Assembly (NCBI RefSeq): GCF_963677565.1
Contig: NZ_OY781981.1
Location: 248,001-312,000, forward strand
Length of the DNA: 64,000 bases
Reading direction: 5' to 3'
Origin: an uncultured Draconibacterium sp.
Lineage (GTDB): Bacteria > Bacteroidota > Bacteroidia > Bacteroidales > Prolixibacteraceae
A program made the translations under genes and the position numbers. Positions 60,917 to 64,000 of the stretch are shown piece after piece. The notes under the pieces were generated by a model. It ran no database searches. It worked only from the letters and a program-made list of their open reading frames with translations, and was not told where the DNA came from. The first letter of the stretch is position 1; the number at the start of each line of letters is the position of its first letter.

Positions 60917-63403
60917 TTAGATAAACAAGTTCAAATTCGACTGGTCTGCTTCTTCAAGGTAGGTAGCAACCCCACCTATTTCAACACCTTCCATCAACTC
61001 TTCTTTGTCAACGCCCATTACATCCATCGACATTTGGCAGGCAATCATTTGCACACCGTTTTCCATAGCTGTTTGAAGCATATCTTCCAGCGAGTCCACT
61101 TTTTTAGCCAGCATTCGCTTTTTCATCATTTTGGCGCCCACTCCCATCATATTCATTTTCGAGAGTTTCAGATCACCTGCATCTTTTGCCATCATCGAGC
61201 CAAACATCTTGCTCATCATATCTTTATCAACATGTGGCCTGTCCGATTTTTTAATCACATTCAATCCCCAGAAAGTAAAGAACAACGTTACTTTGCTTCC
61301 CATGGCTGCAGCTCCGTTGGCAATTACCAGCGATGCCAGTGCGCGATCCATATCGTCGCTGAAAACCACCATGGTTTTATTTTTCGATTGCGCCACACTT
61401 GTGTTTGCACTACTTTGTAGCTTTTTCCCTTTTTCAATCAGGGCTTTTATTTTTCCTTTTTCAGCAGAAACCGAAACCAGTTTGTTTCCGGTCATGTTAC
61501 ACCACGATTTTACATCTTTCATAAAACCCATGTCGGTAGCAATTTGCTCCAAACGCTCGCCGGGTTCAATGTTTTCTATTTCCTGCTTCAGCTTCAAAAT
61601 TGGCCCGGGGCATTGCAAGCCACAAGCATCAACCTGAATGGTTTTTACCGGCGCTCCTTCAATTACCACCTGCCCGTTATTTGCTTTCCCACGATAAATA
61701 TGGTCGTTTTTGGTAATGTAGTTTGCCTCGAAAATATCTTCGTTACTTTGTTTGCAAATGGAATGTTCGTAAGTTTTATATCCGCCACTCAGGTTGTAAA
61801 CTTCGCTAAAGCCCGATTGTGTAAGAATCCGACAGGCAATATACCCGCGCAAACCAACACCGCAATACACAATTATCTTTTTGTCTTTTGGTAGCTCATT
61901 CAATCGTTCGCGCAAATCATCCACCGGAATATTTACCGATCCTTCAATATGTCCCAGTTCATTCTCGGCAGCTGTACGCACATCGAGCAACACAATATTA
62001 TCCGAATGAAAGTTATGAATCTCGTCCCAGCTAACGATTTTAAGTTTGCCGCTAACGATATTTTCTGCCGCAAAACCTGCCTGGTTCACCGGATCTTTTG
62101 CCGACGAGAACGGCGGTGCATAAGCATGTTCAATATCCTGCAAATCGTAAATGCTGCCACCCTGTTTCAGCACAGTAGCTATCAGGTCGATACGTTTATC
62201 TACTCCTTCGTAACCAATCATTTGCGCACCATACAATTTTCCGTTTTCCGGGTGGAAAAGAATTTTGAGTGTATACGGCAGCGCATCGGGATAATAACCG
62301 GCATGCGACGCACCGTGAATAATGTTTGCCGTGTAAGGCATCATTTCATTCTTCAGCGTTTTTTCGGGAATACCGGTTGATGCTACGGTAATATCGAACA
62401 CTTTGGCAATAGCCGTTGCAATGGCTCCTTTGTATTTGCGCGTATTCCCGCCAACAATATTATCGGCCACTATTCGTCCCTGTTTGTTGGCCGGACCAGC
62501 CAGGTAAATATTGCTCAGTTTTCCGGTTATCGGATGTGGAAATGCCATCGCATCGCCCAGCACATAAATATTTTCGTCGTTGCTTAGTAAATATTCGTTG
62601 GCAATTATTCCGCCATTTGGTGCCAAATCCAATCCGGCTTCGCGGGCCAGTTTGTTCTCTGGTTTCACACCAATTGATAAAATTACCAAATCAGTCTCAA
62701 TCTGACGTCCGGATTGCAGGGTAACATTCAATACGCCATCTTCGCGTTTAAACGAAGTTACACCGTCTTTTAAAAAAAACTCCACCTGCTTGGTTTTCAG
62801 GTGCTGGTGTACTACTGCTGCCATTTCGTAATCAAGCGGTGCCATCACCTGTTTGGCCATTTCCACAATCGACACTTTCATTCCCAGGTGATGCAGGTTT
62901 TCGGCCATTTCAAGACCGATAAAACCGGCACCAACCACTACTGCTCGTTTGGGTTGCTGATCGTTGCAGTATGCTTTTACCTTATCCGTATCGGCAACAT
63001 TACGCAAGGTGAAAATCGATGGATCTTTAATCCCTGAAATCGGTGGTTTTATAGGCTCCGCTCCTGGCGACAATACCAGCTTGTCATATGTTTCGGTATA
63101 CTCTTCACCCGTTTCCACATTTCGAACAACAACCGCCTGCTTTTCGCGATCAATTTTTACCACTTCGTTAAAAACCCGCACCTCAACATTTAGGCGGGCC
63201 TTAAAACTTTCGGGCGTTTGCAAAAGCAATTTCTCCCGTTCTTTAATAACATCTCCGATATAATAAGGCAATCCGCAGTTTGCATAAGAAATATGTGCTC
63301 CCCGTTCAAAAATTATGATCTCCGCCTGCTCGTCCAAACGTCTTAGTCTGGCCGCTACTGTTGCACCACCGGCAACTCCTCCAATGATTAAATATTTTGA
63401 CAT
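60917..63403 (-). CDS. CoA-disulfide reductase/rhodanese/TusA/DsrE fusion
   Basis: An 828-residue protein with four parts. Residues about 1-450 are a class I FAD/NAD(P)H disulfide reductase of the CoA-disulfide reductase type (GVAGGATVAARLRR, active Cys in YANCGLPYYIGD near residue 43, second NAD site VVGAGFIGLEMA near 155). About 460-555 is a rhodanese with active Cys in VYCGVGLRGY near 515. About 590-665 is a TusA/SirA domain with ACGLQCPGP near 597. About 675-828 is a DsrE-like domain with MIACQMSMDVMG near 790. It is suited to moving sulfane sulfur from CoA persulfides via TusA and DsrE. Cytoplasmic, monocistronic, with a symmetric site over its promoter. Confidence 0.93.
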   Translation of the reverse strand: MSKYLIIGGVAGGATVAARLRRLDEQAEIIIFERGAHISYANCGLPYYIGDVIKEREKLLLQTPESFKARLNVEVRVFNEVVKIDREKQAVVVRNVETGEEYTETYDKLVLSPGAEPIKPPISGIKDPSIFTLRNVADTDKVKAYCNDQQPKRAVVVGAGFIGLEMAENLHHLGMKVSIVEMAKQVMAPLDYEMAAVVHQHLKTKQVEFFLKDGVTSFKREDGVLNVTLQSGRQIETDLVILSIGVKPENKLAREAGLDLAPNGGIIANEYLLSNDENIYVLGDAMAFPHPITGKLSNIYLAGPANKQGRIVADNIVGGNTRKYKGAIATAIAKVFDITVASTGIPEKTLKNEMMPYTANIIHGASHAGYYPDALPYTLKILFHPENGKLYGAQMIGYEGVDKRIDLIATVLKQGGSIYDLQDIEHAYAPPFSSAKDPVNQAGFAAENIVSGKLKIVSWDEIHNFHSDNIVLLDVRTAAENELGHIEGSVNIPVDDLRERLNELPKDKKIIVYCGVGLRGYIACRILTQSGFSEVYNLSGGYKTYEHSICKQSNEDIFEANYITKNDHIYRGKANNGQVVIEGAPVKTIQVDACGLQCPGPILKLKQEIENIEPGERLEQIATDMGFMKDVKSWCNMTGNKLVSVSAEKGKIKALIEKGKKLQSSANTSVAQSKNKTMVVFSDDMDRALASLVIANGAAAMGSKVTLFFTFWGLNVIKKSDRPHVDKDMMSKMFGSMMAKDAGDLKLSKMNMMGVGAKMMKKRMLAKKVDSLEDMLQTAMENGVQMIACQMSMDVMGVDKEELMEGVEIGGVATYLEEADQSNLNLFI

Positions 63404-63437
63404 TTCGTATTGTTATATATAGATATTTACATTATTA

Positions 63438-63468
63438 GAGCACAAAAATATATTATTAACTTTTGCTC
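63438..63468 (-). promoter_or_regulatory. promoter with overlapping inverted repeat
   Basis: The minus-strand -7 box TATTTTTG (63450-63443) is flanked by an inverted repeat, GAGCACAAAA (63438-63447) and TTTTGCTC (63461-63468), that overlaps the box and spacer. A regulator bound there would block the four-domain sulfur-transfer gene. Confidence 0.5.
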
Positions 63469-63557
63469 ATAATAAACTTAAAGAAGTGGCCGAATAAATT
63501 AACACAAATTTATCAGTCAAAAATCATTTATTGAATATGCAAATGGGTTGATAGAAA

Positions 63558-63598
63558 CAAAAACTGCTCTTTCAATAAAAAATGAAAGAGCAGTTTTT
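63558..63598 (-). terminator. intrinsic terminator of the M28 peptidase gene
   Basis: A 15-bp perfect stem (AAAACTGCTCTTTCA paired with TGAAAGAGCAGTTTT) with an A-rich loop; the minus strand continues into a T-run. Confidence 0.85.
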
Positions 63599-63621
63599 CT
63601 TAATAATGATTTCTCTAATAT

Positions 63622-64000
63622 CTAATTAACAGGTTTATCCACCACCAGGCGTTTCCGTTGATTGGCCAATTTATAGGCTACCGAAAAAGCATATTGGGTA
63701 ACTCTTTTCATTTTATGATAATCGATCTTATCCAACTCATCGGATATTTCATGGTAATCCTCGTGTAATCCTGTAGACAAACCAAGAATTGGTACACCGT
63801 TTTTATAAAAGTGATAATAATCGCTACGCGTTAAAAAAGCCTGTGTTAACTCATCGCTGGGAACCAGTCCAAGGTCTTCACAAACGTCATCGCTAATGTT
63901 CATGAGTTCAGTACTTTGTTTTCCCGAAACAATATATAATCCATTGGGGCCAGCTAAACTTTTTTCATCTCCTTCTACCTGAACAGGTTCTTTTTCTGCC
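63622..64000 (-). CDS. M28 family aminopeptidase, C-terminal part
   Basis: The C-terminal 125 residues of a Zn-dependent M28 peptidase; the gene continues beyond the right edge. The frame is open to position 64000, upstream of the internal ATG at 63903. The family end is clear: FLTRSDYYHFYKNGVPILGL, then a GLHEDYHEISDELDKIDYHKM block in which the His, Glu/Asp and His pattern (HEDYHE) matches the third zinc-ligand region of M28 enzymes. Usually exported and used for protein scavenging, but the signal peptide would lie outside the window. Confidence 0.88.
   Translation of the reverse strand, partial: AEKEPVQVEGDEKSLAGPNGLYIVSGKQSTELMNISDDVCEDLGLVPSDELTQAFLTRSDYYHFYKNGVPILGLSTGLHEDYHEISDELDKIDYHKMKRVTQYAFSVAYKLANQRKRLVVDKPVN

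Noticed and set aside
1..64000. tRNA, rRNA or riboswitch genes
   Set aside because: I looked for T-arm motifs, conserved rRNA stretches and known riboswitch cores and saw none; a covariance-model scan could still find a cryptic one.

Overview
The window comes from a member of the phylum Bacteroidota. The evidence is a type IX secretion/gliding cluster (porV, porU, gldJ), many lipoprotein and periplasmic enzymes, few recognisable Shine-Dalgarno sites, and repeated Bacteroidota-type promoter -7 boxes (TAnnTTTG). Gene content resembles Marinilabiliales/Prolixibacteraceae-like marine or gut anaerobes. That placement is an inference from overall character, not from a marker gene. No rRNA, tRNA, CRISPR array, insertion sequence or prophage was recognised. 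The DNA looks like ordinary chromosome, densely packed with genes on both strands.

Layout: 0-7 kb holds a secreted hypothetical protein (cut by the window edge), a small membrane protein, an acyl-CoA synthetase and a ResB-CcsA cytochrome c assembly fusion. 7.0-7.2 kb carries an unusual array of nine TGCGGA cores at an exact 21-bp period. 7.3-16 kb has alaS, an M23 peptidase, a MerR-Nif3-zinc-ribbon operon, a candidate small RNA and a LemA-TPM-TPM operon. 16-20 kb has a lone urocanate hydratase, a beta-barrel protein and a DUF3667 protein. 19.6-29 kb is the T9SS block: porU and porV run into ispF, a CoA-binding protein and a thioredoxin-like gene, with gldJ and murF divergent. 29-36 kb has a second thioredoxin, cca, an EEP-family hydrolase and a beta-helix lipoprotein.

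33.4-39.2 kb reads as a peptidoglycan-sugar recovery locus: an SSS symporter with a NamZ-type (DUF1343) muramidase, divergent from a NagZ-like GH3/serine-hydrolase fusion. 39.4-43 kb has a small HTH protein, a DUF1080 lipoprotein, a uracil permease and a PQQ-propeller protein. 43.3-46.5 kb is a two-gene putative DNA-repair module (TIGR03915/TIGR03916) divergent from a LexA/cI-like S24 repressor. A perfect 17-bp palindrome lies between them, and a terminator hairpin sits in the repair module's leader. 46.5-51 kb has AmrS-type radical SAM, Ppx/GppA, LruC and QueG genes. 51-58 kb holds saccharide-related exported enzymes (GH2 beta-galactosidase with a LamG-like insert, BNR protein, Gfo/Idh/MocA lipoprotein) without a SusCD pair. 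58-61 kb is a TldD/TldE pair, 61-63.4 kb a four-part CoA-disulfide reductase/rhodanese/TusA/DsrE protein, and the right edge cuts an M28 peptidase.

The observations most worth a second look are the 21-bp TGCGGA array between ccsBA and alaS, the regulated DNA-repair module at 44-46 kb, the candidate small RNA near 13.6 kb, and the muropeptide-recovery locus.
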